Below, piece by piece: positions 16,547-27,756 of a stretch of 64,000 nucleotides of DNA. This stretch comes from Ornithinimicrobium sp. INDO-MA30-4 (GTDB taxonomy: Bacteria > Actinomycetota > Actinomycetes > Actinomycetales > Dermatophilaceae): contig NZ_CP091056.1 in NCBI RefSeq assembly GCF_021535045.1, positions 1,116,001-1,180,000 on the forward strand. Direction: 5' to 3'. Positions within the stretch are counted from its first letter, which is position 1; each line of letters starts with the position of its first letter. Made by a program: the position numbers and the translations under genes. Under the pieces are notes generated by a model, which saw only the letters and a list, made by a program, of their open reading frames with translations, had not been told where the DNA came from and searched no databases.

Positions 16547-18723
16547 TCGGCTGCCTCCACGAGTTCGAGTTGATTCATCCGGGCGGTAATGACATCGGGA
16601 GCCAACTCGAGATGCTCGGCCAACTCCTCAATGCTAATTTCAGCCTCGACGCCATCGCGCAATTCTTGATCTTCTTCTTCACTCCAGGCATGCCCGGAGG
16701 TCACCGCGGTGCGGGCTGATCTGGCCACAGGGGCGCGACCGCGGCGGGACGGGTCGCGACCTCTCCCACGTCGACGGGATCGGGCGCTGTTTCGTCCAAC
16801 CGCTTGAGTGCCTTGCGCACCAACTTGGCGTCCTGGGTAGGCCAAAACGGCGGCAACGACTTTGCAGGAAACCCGCATAGCGTGCCGAGACCATCCGGGA
16901 GTCGAGGAAGGCCACAACACCGCGGTCATCCTGGCGGCGGATCAGCCGGCCAGCACCTTGAGCCAACCGGAGAGCCGCGTGAGTCGCCGAGACCGCCATG
17001 AAGCCGTTGCCACCCATCTTGGAGATGGCCTCGGTCCGCGCCGAGGACAACGGGTCGTCGGGCCGAGGGAACGGGATCCGGTCGATGATCACCAATTGGC
17101 AGGCCGACCCTGGCACATCAACGCCTTGCCAGAGCGACATCGTGCCGAACAGGCACGTCTTGGCGTCCGAGGCAAACTCGCGCACCAGCGTCGGGGTCTG
17201 GTCATCGCCTTGGCACAGCACCTTGATGCCCAGGTCAGCGAGCCGTGTGCGCATGTGGAAGGCCGCAGTCTCAGCAGCGCGCCGCGAGCTAAACAGCCCC
17301 AGGGTGCGTCCGCCAGCCGAGCGGATCAGTTGCTCAATCTCATCAAAGACCACGTCAGCCGCGCCATCCCGGCCGGGCGCGGGCAGCCCACTGGCGACAT
17401 ACGCAATCGCTTGTTGCGGGTAATCAAGGGCTGCCGACATCCAGGCCGGTCCACTTCGGGCGTTGTCGCCGCGCAGACCCAACGTGCCAGCAACAACGTC
17501 GAAGGTGCCACCCAACTCCAGAGTGGCCGAGGTGAGCACGACAGTGCGGTCGCCAAAGATCTTTTCCCGCAAGGTCATGGCCACGCTCATCGGCGCCACC
17601 CGCAACGACGACCCACGCCGCGGGTCCTTGCTAACCCAGGCGACATCCAATTCACGCTCATCGAGCAGACGCTCGCAGGCGTCGAAGATTTCGTCGATGC
17701 CAGAGCGGGCAATCTGCCGGGCTCCATCAGGGCCTCCCTTGAGGTCGCCCTTGAGCTCGCTCTGCAAACCGCGGGCGGCATCGCGGATAGCGCCGAGAGC
17801 GATGGCCAGCGCGTCGGGCAGGCCGCGGGCTGAACGTCCCTCTGGCAACTCGTCCAAGACTGACTGCAGTGTGTCTGCACCATCGTTGAGTTGCTCGGTG
17901 CTGCCATAGCGAGCGGCACGCTTGGCAGCGATGGCAACGGTTGCGGAGGTGATCTCATCGGTCACCGTGGAGGTGACGCGATCAGTGAGTTCGTGGGCTT
18001 CATCAACGATCAGCACGTCATGCTCGGGCAGCATCCGGCGCCCCTCGAATGCGTCGATGGCCATGAAGGCATGGTTGGTGACGATGACGTCGACTTCTTG
18101 GGCGGCCGCGCGGCTGACCTCGACAAAACACTCGGTGGCCATCGGGCATTTTGAGCCGAGGCACTCGCGAGCGCTGACCGAGACCTGCCGCCACGCCCGC
18201 ATACTCACGCCCGGCACGAGCTCGTCCCGGTCTCCCGACTCAGTCACGTCAGACCAATCACGCAACCGCAGCACTTCGCCGCCCAACTTCGAGCGGTCGG
18301 CGTCGACGGAGCCCATCGACAAAGGGTGTCTTCGTCTTCGTCGGGGAAGCCACCGGTCATCTTGTGCTTGCAGAGGTAGTTAGAGCGGCCCTTGACGAGG
18401 GCAAACGTAGGCAACCGCCCCATCAGTGGACGCAACGCTTCGGCAATACGAGGCAGGTCACGGTCAATAATCTGCGCCTGTAGCGCCAGCGTTGCCGTCG
18501 CGATGACTACCGGCTTCCCCGTAGCCATGGCGTGCGCGATGGCTGGCACCAAATAGGCCAACGACTTTCCGGTGCCGGTCCCGGCCTGGACCAGCAAGTG
18601 CTCGTCGTGCTCAATCGCGTCCTGGACAGCCTTGGCCATTTGCACCTGACCTGGCCGCTGCGAACCCTTCACCGAGCCCACCGCAGCGGTGAGCAGGTCA
18701 TCTGGTTTCGGTGAAGTTGGCAC
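16543..18723 (-). CDS. DinG/XPD-like ATP-dependent DNA helicase (frameshifted)
   Basis: A superfamily 2 helicase of the DinG/XPD iron-sulphur type. Walker A is QAGTGTGKSLAYL, the DEAH box is VDEAHELTD, and an Fe-S cluster is suggested by Cys in YLCKHK and in CLGSKCPMATEC. The C-terminal helicase lobe includes ATLALQAQ and GVDVPGSACQLVIIDR. Breaks occur near 18320 (after PDEDEDTLC), near 16850-16930 (after ARYAGFLQ) and once more near 16750. Start is GTG at 18723. Beyond the usual helicase end there is a ~60-residue extension (GHAWSEEEDQELRDGVEA...) resembling a Myb/GcrA-like helical module. Its stop overlaps the holA start. Related to mycobacterial Rv1329c. Confidence 0.92.
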
Positions 18724-18838
18724 TCAGCCAGGGTATGCGCTCACCGGCTTTGGCAGGGAACCCTGTGGAAGCCGCAGGGCACGTCTGCCCGAGCATGCTC
18801 AAACGGAACCTCGAGCCAGCGGACCGCGTCTAGGCCAT

Positions 18839-19276
18839 ATGAGATTCCTACGATTGATCTCGGTTGCTGCGTTGGGGGTAGCGGGCCTCGTTGCGTGCAG
18901 CGCCAGCAGCGCCACGCCGGTCGGAGACCCCGTGGGCACTCTGGTGTGGACGACCATTGACGTCGAAGATGAGATGGAAGCTTGGGAGGCTGGATTCCTG
19001 AGTCACGGTGATTCCCATGTGGTGACGACCAGATCCGAACTAGCAACCTTCCGCGATCTGATGGGAGCTGGCGAAACCGACTCCTTGGGCGACATAGTGA
19101 TGGACGAGAACGATCTACTCGTCGGCGCCTATCACTCCTGCTTCCACTCCAGTGAGGCGCGACAAGAAGAGGACGGTGACTACCGCTTCGTCGTTGTGGG
19201 GCCTGAGCAAGAGATCGATTGCGACTACTCCCCTATACGGTGGATGTATGGCTACTGCCGCAAACTGACTGAGTAG
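18839..19276 (+). CDS. Putative lipoprotein of unknown function
   Basis: About 145 residues. It starts MRFLRLISVAALGVAGLVAC, a lipoprotein signal peptide with lipobox LVAC and acylated Cys20. The mature part is acidic, with Cys near HSCFHSS, DCDYS and YGYCRK that could form disulfides outside the cell. I do not recognise the family. An upstream in-frame ATG exists at 18689, but it would overlap the divergent helicase start and bury the signal peptide, so the ATG at 18839 is preferred. It lies 58 bp before argG on the same strand. Confidence 0.75.
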   Translation: MRFLRLISVAALGVAGLVACSASSATPVGDPVGTLVWTTIDVEDEMEAWEAGFLSHGDSHVVTTRSELATFRDLMGAGETDSLGDIVMDENDLLVGAYHSCFHSSEARQEEDGDYRFVVVGPEQEIDCDYSPIRWMYGYCRKLTE

Positions 19277-20763
<1,487 letters not shown>

Positions 20764-20776
20764 GCCAAACGCCAGA

Positions 20777-20813
20777 TGAGGCCCGGTAGCGAATGATTCG
20801 CTACCGGGCCTCA
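20777..20813. terminator. Bidirectional terminator between argG and the minus-strand gene
   Basis: TGAGGCCCGGTAGCG and CGCTACCGGGCCTCA form a perfect 15-bp stem with a 7-base loop, 14 bp after the argG stop and 16 bp before the stop of the convergent gene. There is no long T run. Confidence 0.8.
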
Positions 20814-20828
20814 CGCTTCTAGCAGTCG

Positions 20829-21260
20829 TCACGCCGTGACCTTTTCCACCGGGGTCCCCCAGATGGTCACCTCGTGGGAACCGCTGTGCCTGACGGTCCG
20901 GGCAGTCACCCAAACCCACGCCGCGGCTGCCAGCACCACTGCAGCGACAAAGTAGCCAACAGCCAGCGGTAAAAACCAGATGACCAGCGCCGTCACAGCA
21001 GCGACAGCCGCCGCGATCTGAGGCCAGAACGTGGCCTTCTTGTACGCAGTCTTTTCGGCTTCGTCGAAGACGTCAACACGGGTCGGCACGAGACGCCCTG
21101 CAACAAACAGACAGCCACTAGAAATGACCATGGTGACCACACCTGCTATGTCTGCGGCTGGGGCCCATGCTTCGGGGCCGACTGTTAGGCACAGCACAGA
21201 CACGCCACTGAGACCTGCGCAACCGTAACCGGTGATGGCCGCGAGATGATCACTACGCAT
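20829..21260 (-). CDS. Small membrane protein of unknown function
   Basis: 143 residues with about four hydrophobic segments: ITGYGCAGLSGVSVLCLTV, IAGVVTMVISSGCLFVAG, then after a charged loop (RVDVFDEAEKTAYKKATFW) AAAVAAVTALVIWFL and AVGYFVAAVVLAAAAWVWV. This suggests two helical hairpins with the charged loop between. No catalytic motif or family is recognised. Same strand as the glucosidase gene upstream, whose stop is 32 bp away, so co-transcription is likely. The frame is intact. Confidence 0.7.
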   Translation of the reverse strand: MRSDHLAAITGYGCAGLSGVSVLCLTVGPEAWAPAADIAGVVTMVISSGCLFVAGRLVPTRVDVFDEAEKTAYKKATFWPQIAAAVAAVTALVIWFLPLAVGYFVAAVVLAAAAWVWVTARTVRHSGSHEVTIWGTPVEKVTA

Positions 21261-21292
21261 AACCCCAGGCTACAAACGGAACGTCACCCCGT

Positions 21293-23950
21293 CTAGGGCT
21301 GAAAAACCCCATCGGGTGCACAAATGAAGTGCGCCACCAGCGCGGTCCAGCCAGTCTGGTGCGAGGCTCCCAAACCAGTGCCGTTGTCACCATTGAAGTA
21401 CTCACTAAACGTCGGATGCACATCCCACAGCGGGCCGCTCGGGTGGTGGATCGGCGTGCTTGGACGTCGACCATCGGCGCCTGGACGGAACAGGCCAACC
21501 AATCGCTGCTCGATCGCGGTGGCCGCGTCACACAAGCTCAGCATGTCGTCTGACCCGGTCGGGACAGCGACCTGCTTGGCCACCCTGCGCCCCGGCCATA
21601 AATGCGCATGGCATCCGTGACCAGCGCATTCACTGGCATCCAGATCGGTCCACGCCAGTTGGAGTTGCCACCAAACAGGTAGGACCGCGACTCGGCAGGC
21701 TGATACTTCAAGCCCAACACCTTGCCTTCAATCTCTGCGCTGACACCTTCACGGTGGATGGCCGACAGCGACCGGATGCCGTGCGGTGACAAGAACTCCT
21801 GCTCATCAAGCAGAGCCGCCAGCAGTGCGTCCCACTGGTCATGACTAATCATCGACAAGGTCCGCAGGCTCTGGCCCTGGTGGTCGATGTGCAGCAAGCT
21901 ATTGGCCAACTCGGGCCGACGAGTGATCCAGCCCTGCACAAAGTCGGTGAACTCAGGCAGGTCGCTAGCGATCCAGTCGGGCAGCATAGCCACACCCATC
22001 ATCGGCAGCAGGCCGACCATCGAGCGCACCGGGAGTCGTTCTGCGCTGCCGTCGGCCTTGACCAGCACATCGTGGAAGAAGCCATCTTCGGTGCCCCAGA
22101 GCGAGGTATCGCCGGTGCCGAAGTCCTCCATCGCTTCAGAGATCGCCAAGAAGTGCGTCAGGAACTTGGTGGCCACTTCATCCCAGGATGAGTCTTCGCG
22201 CGCCAACTCCGCCGACATCCGCAGCACCTTGAGGGCGAACATGCCCATCCAAGCCGTCGCGTCCGCCTGCTCAAGCCGCTGCCCATCCGGCAGTGGTTCG
22301 CTGCGGTCAAAGAGACCAACGTTGTCCAAGCCCAAGAAGCCGCCCTCAAAGACGTGCGAGCCGTTGGCGTCCTTGCGGTTCACCCACCACGGGAAGTTCA
22401 ACAGCATCTTCAGCACGATGCGCTGCAGGAACTCACGGTCCGCTCCCCCGTCGAGGGCATAAATCTGCCAGGCCGCCCACGGGTGCACGGGCGGGTTCAC
22501 ATCAGAGAAGTTCCACTCATACGCCGGCAGTTGCCCATTAGGGTGCATCGACCACTCGCGAGTCATCAGCAGCAACTGCCACTTGGCCCAGGCTGGATCG
22601 ACGTGCGCCAACGCGACGCAGTGGAAGCCCAGGTCCCAGGTGGCAAACCACGGATACTCCCACTCATCGGGCATCGAGATAACTTCGGACATATCAACGT
22701 GGGACCAGTCGGTGTTGCGGCCACCGGGTCGCTGGGCTCGCTCGCGCGGCGGGGCGGGCTAGCCGGGTCCCCTTCAAGCCACTGGCTCACGTTGTAGAGG
22801 TACAACTGCTTGCCCCATTGCAGGCCAGCAAACGCGCGGCGAGCGATGTGGGCGTCCTCATCGCTGGTCCCCTCCGGGATGACCTGGGCATAAAACTCTT
22901 CGGTGTCACGAGCCCGGTCGGCGATAACGCTCTCGTGGTCTTGCGGGCTGGCCGGGGCACCCGCGGAGTCGATCAACCGCAACTTCACGGTGACGCTTTC
23001 ACCGGGCGCGACAGCGTCAAACACCCACTGCAAACCGGCCTTGGTGCCTTCGTTGTCGGGATTGCCGCCCTCGCGTCCATGCACGACAACGTCATTCACA
23101 ACGTCCTTCGGGTATGCACTCAGCTGGCCTTCCGCCGCACCGGGCCCCACAGTCCGGTCGCGTTTGAGTCGTTGTCGCAGAAGATGACTTTGGGCGCACC
23201 GGCCTGCGGGTGGTCGTGCGCGATGAGATGCATCGTGCCCAACTCGTGGTGCTCAGCAACGATCACGGCCTGTGCCTCGCCAGCATCGCCTAGCCCCAGG
23301 TGCGGCCGACGCTCATCGCGGCCCCAGGCCCAGGTGTTGCGGAACCAGATCTGCGGCACCAGGTGCAACGGTGCTGCTTCGGGCCCGTGGTTGGTCGCGG
23401 TGATGTCAATGCAGATGTCGCTCGGTGAAGCCTTAGCGTGCGTCACCTCGATGTCAAAGAACCGATCTTCCTCGAGCACTCCGGTGTCGGTGAGTTCGAA
23501 CTCGTCGTCGTGCAGTCCGCGTGCTGCATTGCCAGCGACCAAGTCTGCATACGGGAACGCCGCCTGCGGGTAGCGATAGAGCCACTTGGCGTAGGGTGTG
23601 TCGGCGTGCCCTCGATTGGCCACCAATACTCTTTGACGTCTTCACCGTGATTGCCCTGTGGGCCAGACAGGCCAAAGAGGCGCTCCTTGAGCCGGTCGTC
23701 GGCGCCGTTCCAGAACGCGACGCCCACATTGAGGAAACCGTCCAGATCACACAGTCCGGCCAGGCCGTCTTCGCCCCAACGATAGGCACGACGGTGTGCG
23801 TGGTCGAAAGGAAAAAGTCCCAGGCGTCCCCACCGGCTGAATAGTCTTCGCGCACCGTTCCCCACTGGCGGGCCGAAACATACGGCCCCAGGTGCGCCAG
23901 GGCGATTGGGGGTCAGCGGAAAGATCCAGGCGTTCTTGTTCAGCAGTCAC
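21293..23950 (-). CDS. GH63-like glucosidase (at least five frameshifts)
   Basis: An ~886-residue protein of the bacterial MGH1/GH63-like glucosidase group ((alpha/alpha)6 barrel). Diagnostic segments, over several frames, are [88 protein letters not shown] and [15 protein letters not shown]. The last two belong to the C-terminal catalytic barrel. Members act on alpha-glucosidic bonds; the substrate is unknown. Breaks lie near 23860, 23615, 23130, 22740 and 21585. I choose the GTG at 23950 because coding similarity starts there ([16 protein letters not shown]). The start is only about 20 bases after the hflX terminator. No sugar transporter or trehalose gene is adjacent. Confidence 0.85.
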
Positions 23951-23966
23951 GGCCCAACTTTGACAC

Positions 23967-23998
23967 AAAACGCCGGGGCCGAATCAACGGCCCCGGCG
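23967..23998 (-). terminator. Intrinsic terminator of hflX
   Basis: Perfect 11-bp stem CGCCGGGGCCG/CGGCCCCGGCG (23971-23998) with a 6-base loop, followed on the minus strand by TTTT (23970-23967). It lies 14 bp after the hflX stop and ends about 17 bp before the glucosidase start. Confidence 0.88.
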
Positions 23999-24011
23999 CA
24001 AGCGGTGAGTG

Positions 24012-25496
24012 TTAGCTGTCGCTGGGTGTGGCGGCGCTCATCGCGAATCCAGTCAGCGCCCCATGCAGGTCAGGGTCCACCTTGGCCTCCATGTGCGTGC
24101 CAGCTCCGGTGAACTCTTCCATCAGCACTTCGCCTTCGGCGTGCAGCCTGCTGACCAGGTCTCCCCGGTCATACGGCAGCAGCACGTCAACCAAAATGTC
24201 TGGCCGAGGCAGCGCATCTTCGATCGCCTGCAGCAACTCCGGCATACCGGCGCCGGTGCGTGCCGACACAGCGATTGCGTTGGGATAGCGCCGCAGCAAC
24301 CCATCGAGCACATCTTGCTCCGCGACGTCTGCCTTGTTGATCGCGATGATCTCAATGATCTGATCGGCATCAACGTCTGCCAGCACTTCGTGAACCGCTC
24401 GAATCTGACCATCAGGGTCAGGGTGCGCGCCATCGACGACGTGCAGCAGCACATCCGAGTCAGCAGCCTCTTCTAGCGTTGACCGGAATGCTTCCACCAA
24501 CTGGTGTGGCAAAGCACGGACAAACCCGACAGTGTCAGCGAAGGTGAAGGGTCGACCATCGGAGGTTTCGGTGCGACGAACCGTGGGGTCCAAGGTGGCA
24601 AACAACTGGTTTTGCACCAAGACGCCTGCACCGGTCAACCTGTTCAGCAACGACGATTTACCAGCGTTGGTGTAGCCGACGATCGCCACACTGGACACGT
24701 GGTGGTCCTTGCGAGAGGACCGTTTGGTGTCGCGTGTCGTCTTCATCGCCTTGATATCGCGGCGCAACTTGGCGATCCGGGTGTTAATCCGGCGACGGTC
24801 CAACTCAATCTTGGTCTCACCAGGTCCACGCGAACCGATCCCAGCACCGCCGGCAACCTGTCCACCAGCCTGCCGAGACATCGAGTCACCCCAACCACGC
24901 AGTCGTGGCAGCAAATACTGCAACTGGGCCAACTCGACCTGGGCACGACCCTCACGGGACTTGGCGTGCTGGGCAAAGATGTCCAGGATCAGCGCGGTGC
25001 GGTCAATGACCTTGACCTTGACGACGTCCTCGAGGGCACGTCGCTGGCTCGGCGCCAACTCGTCGTCGCAGACCACCGTGTCAGCGCCTTCGGCTTCGAC
25101 AATCTCGTGCAACTCGCGTGCCTTGCCTGAGCCCAGGTATGTCGCGGGGTCTGGCTTCACCCGACGCTGCAAAACACCTTCAAGCACCGTCGAACCGGCT
25201 GTTTCAGCCAGGGCCGCCAACTCACGCATCGAGTTTTCGGCGTCTTGGGCTGTGCCTTCTGTCCATACGCCAGCCAGAACAACGCGCTCCAGGCGCAGCT
25301 GCCTATATTCAACTTCGGTGACGTCGTCGAGCTCGGTGGACAACCCAGCGACGCGGCGCAGGGCAGCACGATCTTCGCGATCAAACTGATCGCCGTCGTA
25401 GTTGATCTCCGCATCCTGTGGACCGGAGGTCTTATTCAGCGCCGAGGCGCGCTCATCGAGGACCGAGGTGCGGCGTGGCTCTTCGTGATTGGTCAT
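24012..25496 (-). CDS. hflX: Ribosome-associated GTPase HflX
   Basis: HflX splits or rescues stalled ribosomes under stress using GTP. The ~494-residue protein has the N-terminal HflX domain (VLEGVLQRRVKPDPATYLG, GSRGPGETKIELDRRR), a helical linker, and a G domain with G1 GYTNAGKSSLLN, G3 DTVGFVRALPHQ and G4 NKAD. The start is ATG 25496 (MTNHEEPRRTS), with AAAGGAG about five bases upstream; an in-frame ATG at 25568 lacks such a site. A short hairpin GCGCCTTTCAAGGGCGC (25516-25532) lies in the leader. Frame intact. In many actinobacteria hflX lies near miaA and lexA, as here within tens of kilobases. Confidence 0.96.
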   Translation of the reverse strand: MTNHEEPRRTSVLDERASALNKTSGPQDAEINYDGDQFDREDRAALRRVAGLSTELDDVTEVEYRQLRLERVVLAGVWTEGTAQDAENSMRELAALAETAGSTVLEGVLQRRVKPDPATYLGSGKARELHEIVEAEGADTVVCDDELAPSQRRALEDVVKVKVIDRTALILDIFAQHAKSREGRAQVELAQLQYLLPRLRGWGDSMSRQAGGQVAGGAGIGSRGPGETKIELDRRRINTRIAKLRRDIKAMKTTRDTKRSSRKDHHVSSVAIVGYTNAGKSSLLNRLTGAGVLVQNQLFATLDPTVRRTETSDGRPFTFADTVGFVRALPHQLVEAFRSTLEEAADSDVLLHVVDGAHPDPDGQIRAVHEVLADVDADQIIEIIAINKADVAEQDVLDGLLRRYPNAIAVSARTGAGMPELLQAIEDALPRPDILVDVLLPYDRGDLVSRLHAEGEVLMEEFTGAGTHMEAKVDPDLHGALTGFAMSAATPSDS

Positions 25497-25611
25497 AGTC
25501 TCCTTTGGCTGACCAGCGCCTTTCAAGGGCGCACAATGTTTCTCTATCTTAGTCAACGCAAAAGACACTGTTTTTTATCCCACTGTGCGTCGCTGACTTA
25601 GACTCCGCGAT

Positions 25612-26263
25612 ATGTCCGACGACCACGATCACTACTTCACCGCCTCACCAGCCTCAGATGCACAACTGCGCGAACGCTCGGTCACGCTGGCTGGCGAGCA
25701 GGTCACCGTTTGGAGCGCGGGTGGGGTCTTCTCCCCGATCACATCGACAAGGGCACCGCCATCTTGTTGGACAACGTGGAAGAACTGCCACAGACCGGCA
25801 CGTTCCTGGACCTTGGCAGTGGGTGGGGCCGATCGCGCTCACAATGGCCGCGATGCGCCCGGAAGCCGCTGTTTATGGGGTTGACGTCAACGAACGCGCC
25901 GTGGACTTATTGCAGCGCAATGCCCAGCGGCTCGGGCACGCCCAGGTTCAGGCGCTCACCCCCGATGCGGTGCCCAGCGACACGACTTTTGATGTGATCT
26001 GGTCCAACCCACCGATTCGGATTGGCAAAGCCGCCCTGCACGACCTGCTAGAAACCTGGGTGCCCCGCATTGCCCCTGGCGGCCGGGCCGAGATGGTGGT
26101 CAGCAAGAACCTCGGCTCGGATTCCTTGCAGAAATGGCTAGCCGCCCGGTTCCCCGACATGGTCGTGGAGCGGACGGCTAGCGAAAGAGTTTCCGCATTT
26201 TGGTGGTGCGGAACCCTGCAGCAACTTCTTAGGGAGCCGGAGTCAGCGCATACCGAGTCGTGA
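25612..26263 (+). CDS. RsmC/RlmG-like class I SAM methyltransferase (two frameshifts)
   Basis: A small-domain methyltransferase, about 217 residues after repair. The SAM-binding motif is FLDLGSGWGPIALTMA, followed by VYGVDVNERAVDL. The target-binding SNPPIRIG tetrapeptide (NPP-type) and the C-terminal KNLGSDSLQKWLA are typical of guanine-N2 rRNA methyltransferases. One base is missing near 25735 (VFSPDHIDKGTAILL) and one near 25828 (GSGWGPIALTM); both are in G or C runs. Its 3' end overlaps the convergent gabD stop by 35 bp. The exact nucleotide it modifies is not known. Confidence 0.88.
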
Positions 26264-27707
26264 GGTATTCGCTAATGCCCTCGGGGCCACCTTCGCGGCC
26301 CAGACCAGACTGCTTCACGCCACCAAACGGTGCGGCAGCGTTGGAGACGACACCCATGTTGAGGCCCAACATGCCGGACTCAATGTCTTCGATCAGGCGC
26401 TGAGAACGCTTGAGGTCCTTGGTGTAGGCATAGGCAATCAGGCCGTATTCGGTGTCATTTGCTGCGGCGACGGCTTCTTCCTCAGTGTCGAAGGTCGTGA
26501 TGGCCAGCACTGGTCCGAAGATTTCCGAGGTCCACATCTTGGCTGCGGGGGTCACTGAGCTCAAGACAGTGGGCTGGAAGAAATGCCCGGGCCCATCGAT
26601 CGCTGCCCCTCCGGTATGCAGGGTCGCACCGCCTGCGAGAGCGTCTTCGACGAGTTCGCTCACCTTCGACACAGCAGCTTCATCGACCAACGGGCCAATG
26701 GTGACGCCGTCTTCGAGGCCAGAGCCGATCTTCATCCCTTCGACAGCCTTCGTCATCCGAGCGCTGAAGTCCTCGGCCACGCTGGAGTGGACCAAGAAGC
26801 GGTTGGCTGCAGTGCAGGCCTGACCAATGTTGCGGAACTTGGCCAGCAGTGCACCCTGGACGGCGGCATCGAGGTCAGCGTCTTCGAAGACCAGGAACGG
26901 CGCGTTGCCGCCCAACTCCATCGATGTCCGCAGCACCTGGTCGGCTGCCAACTTCAGCAGCGACCGGCCCACGGCGGTGGAGCCAGTGAAGCTCATCTTG
27001 CGCAGTCGCGGGTCTGCCAGCAGTGGCTCGCTGATGGACGAAGCAGAGGTCGTTGGCACCACGTTGACTACACCGGCAGGCACGCCGATTTCGTCGAGCA
27101 TAGAAGTGAAGGCCAGCGTCGTTAGTGGAGTCTGAGCAGCTGGCTTGATGATGCTGGTGCAACCCGCAGCCAACGCCGGGCCAATCTTGCGAGTTGCCAT
27201 TGCCAACGGGAAGTTCCACGGGGTGATCAGCAAGCACGGCCCGACCGGGCGCTGGCTGACGATGACGCGCCCAGTGCCCTCAGCATTGCTTCCGTAGCGA
27301 CCACTGATGCGGGTGGCCTCTTCGCTAAACCAGCGCAGGAACTCGGCGGCGTAGGTGACCTCGCCACGAGCTTCGGCCAGCGGCTTACCCATTTCGAGGC
27401 TGATCAAGCGAGCAAACTCTTCGCGCCGAGCGATCAAGCCGTCAAAGGCGGCCCGCAGCAGGTCAGCCCGCTCGCGTGGAGCGCTCTTGCCCCAGGCGGC
27501 TTGGGCGGCATCGGCAGCATCCATCGCTGCCATAGCGTCGTCCGAGCCAAGGTTGGCCACGGTCGTCAGCACCTCACCCGTAGCCGGGTTCAGCACCTCA
27601 AAACGCTTGTCCTCGGGTGCCTGCACCCAAGCTCCGTTGATGTAGCCGTCGGTGTGCAAGCCAGCGAAGAGCGCTTCGTTTGCTTGCGAGATGTTCTCAG
27701 TTGTCAC
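26229..27707 (-). CDS. gabD: Succinate-semialdehyde dehydrogenase
   Basis: Oxidises succinate semialdehyde to succinate with NAD(P), the second step of GABA degradation. This is an aldehyde dehydrogenase of about 492 residues: the general base Glu lies in MELGGNAPFLVF, the catalytic Cys in GQACTAANRF, and NFPLAMATRKIGPALAAG marks the cofactor site. I start it at the GTG at 27707 (VTTENISQANEA), which has an AAGGA site. Upstream in-frame sequence belongs to the out-of-frame tail of gabT, so the apparent 1,027-residue fusion is false. It follows gabT by 49 bp and overlaps the convergent methyltransferase gene. Confidence 0.93.
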   Translation of the reverse strand: MTTENISQANEALFAGLHTDGYINGAWVQAPEDKRFEVLNPATGEVLTTVANLGSDDAMAAMDAADAAQAAWGKSAPRERADLLRAAFDGLIARREEFARLISLEMGKPLAEARGEVTYAAEFLRWFSEEATRISGRYGSNAEGTGRVIVSQRPVGPCLLITPWNFPLAMATRKIGPALAAGCTSIIKPAAQTPLTTLAFTSMLDEIGVPAGVVNVVPTTSASSISEPLLADPRLRKMSFTGSTAVGRSLLKLAADQVLRTSMELGGNAPFLVFEDADLDAAVQGALLAKFRNIGQACTAANRFLVHSSVAEDFSARMTKAVEGMKIGSGLEDGVTIGPLVDEAAVSKVSELVEDALAGGATLHTGGAAIDGPGHFFQPTVLSSVTPAAKMWTSEIFGPVLAITTFDTEEEAVAAANDTEYGLIAYAYTKDLKRSQRLIEDIESGMLGLNMGVVSNAAAPFGGVKQSGLGREGGPEGISEYLTTRYALTPAP

Positions 27708-27756
27708 GTGAAGTCCTTGACTGTGAGCGTTGATTCGGTGGTCTGAACGACAGGTA

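Noticed and set aside
16862..17833. 323-codon plus-strand open frame opposite the helicase gene
   Set aside because: Antisense to conserved helicase motifs; no ribosome binding site.
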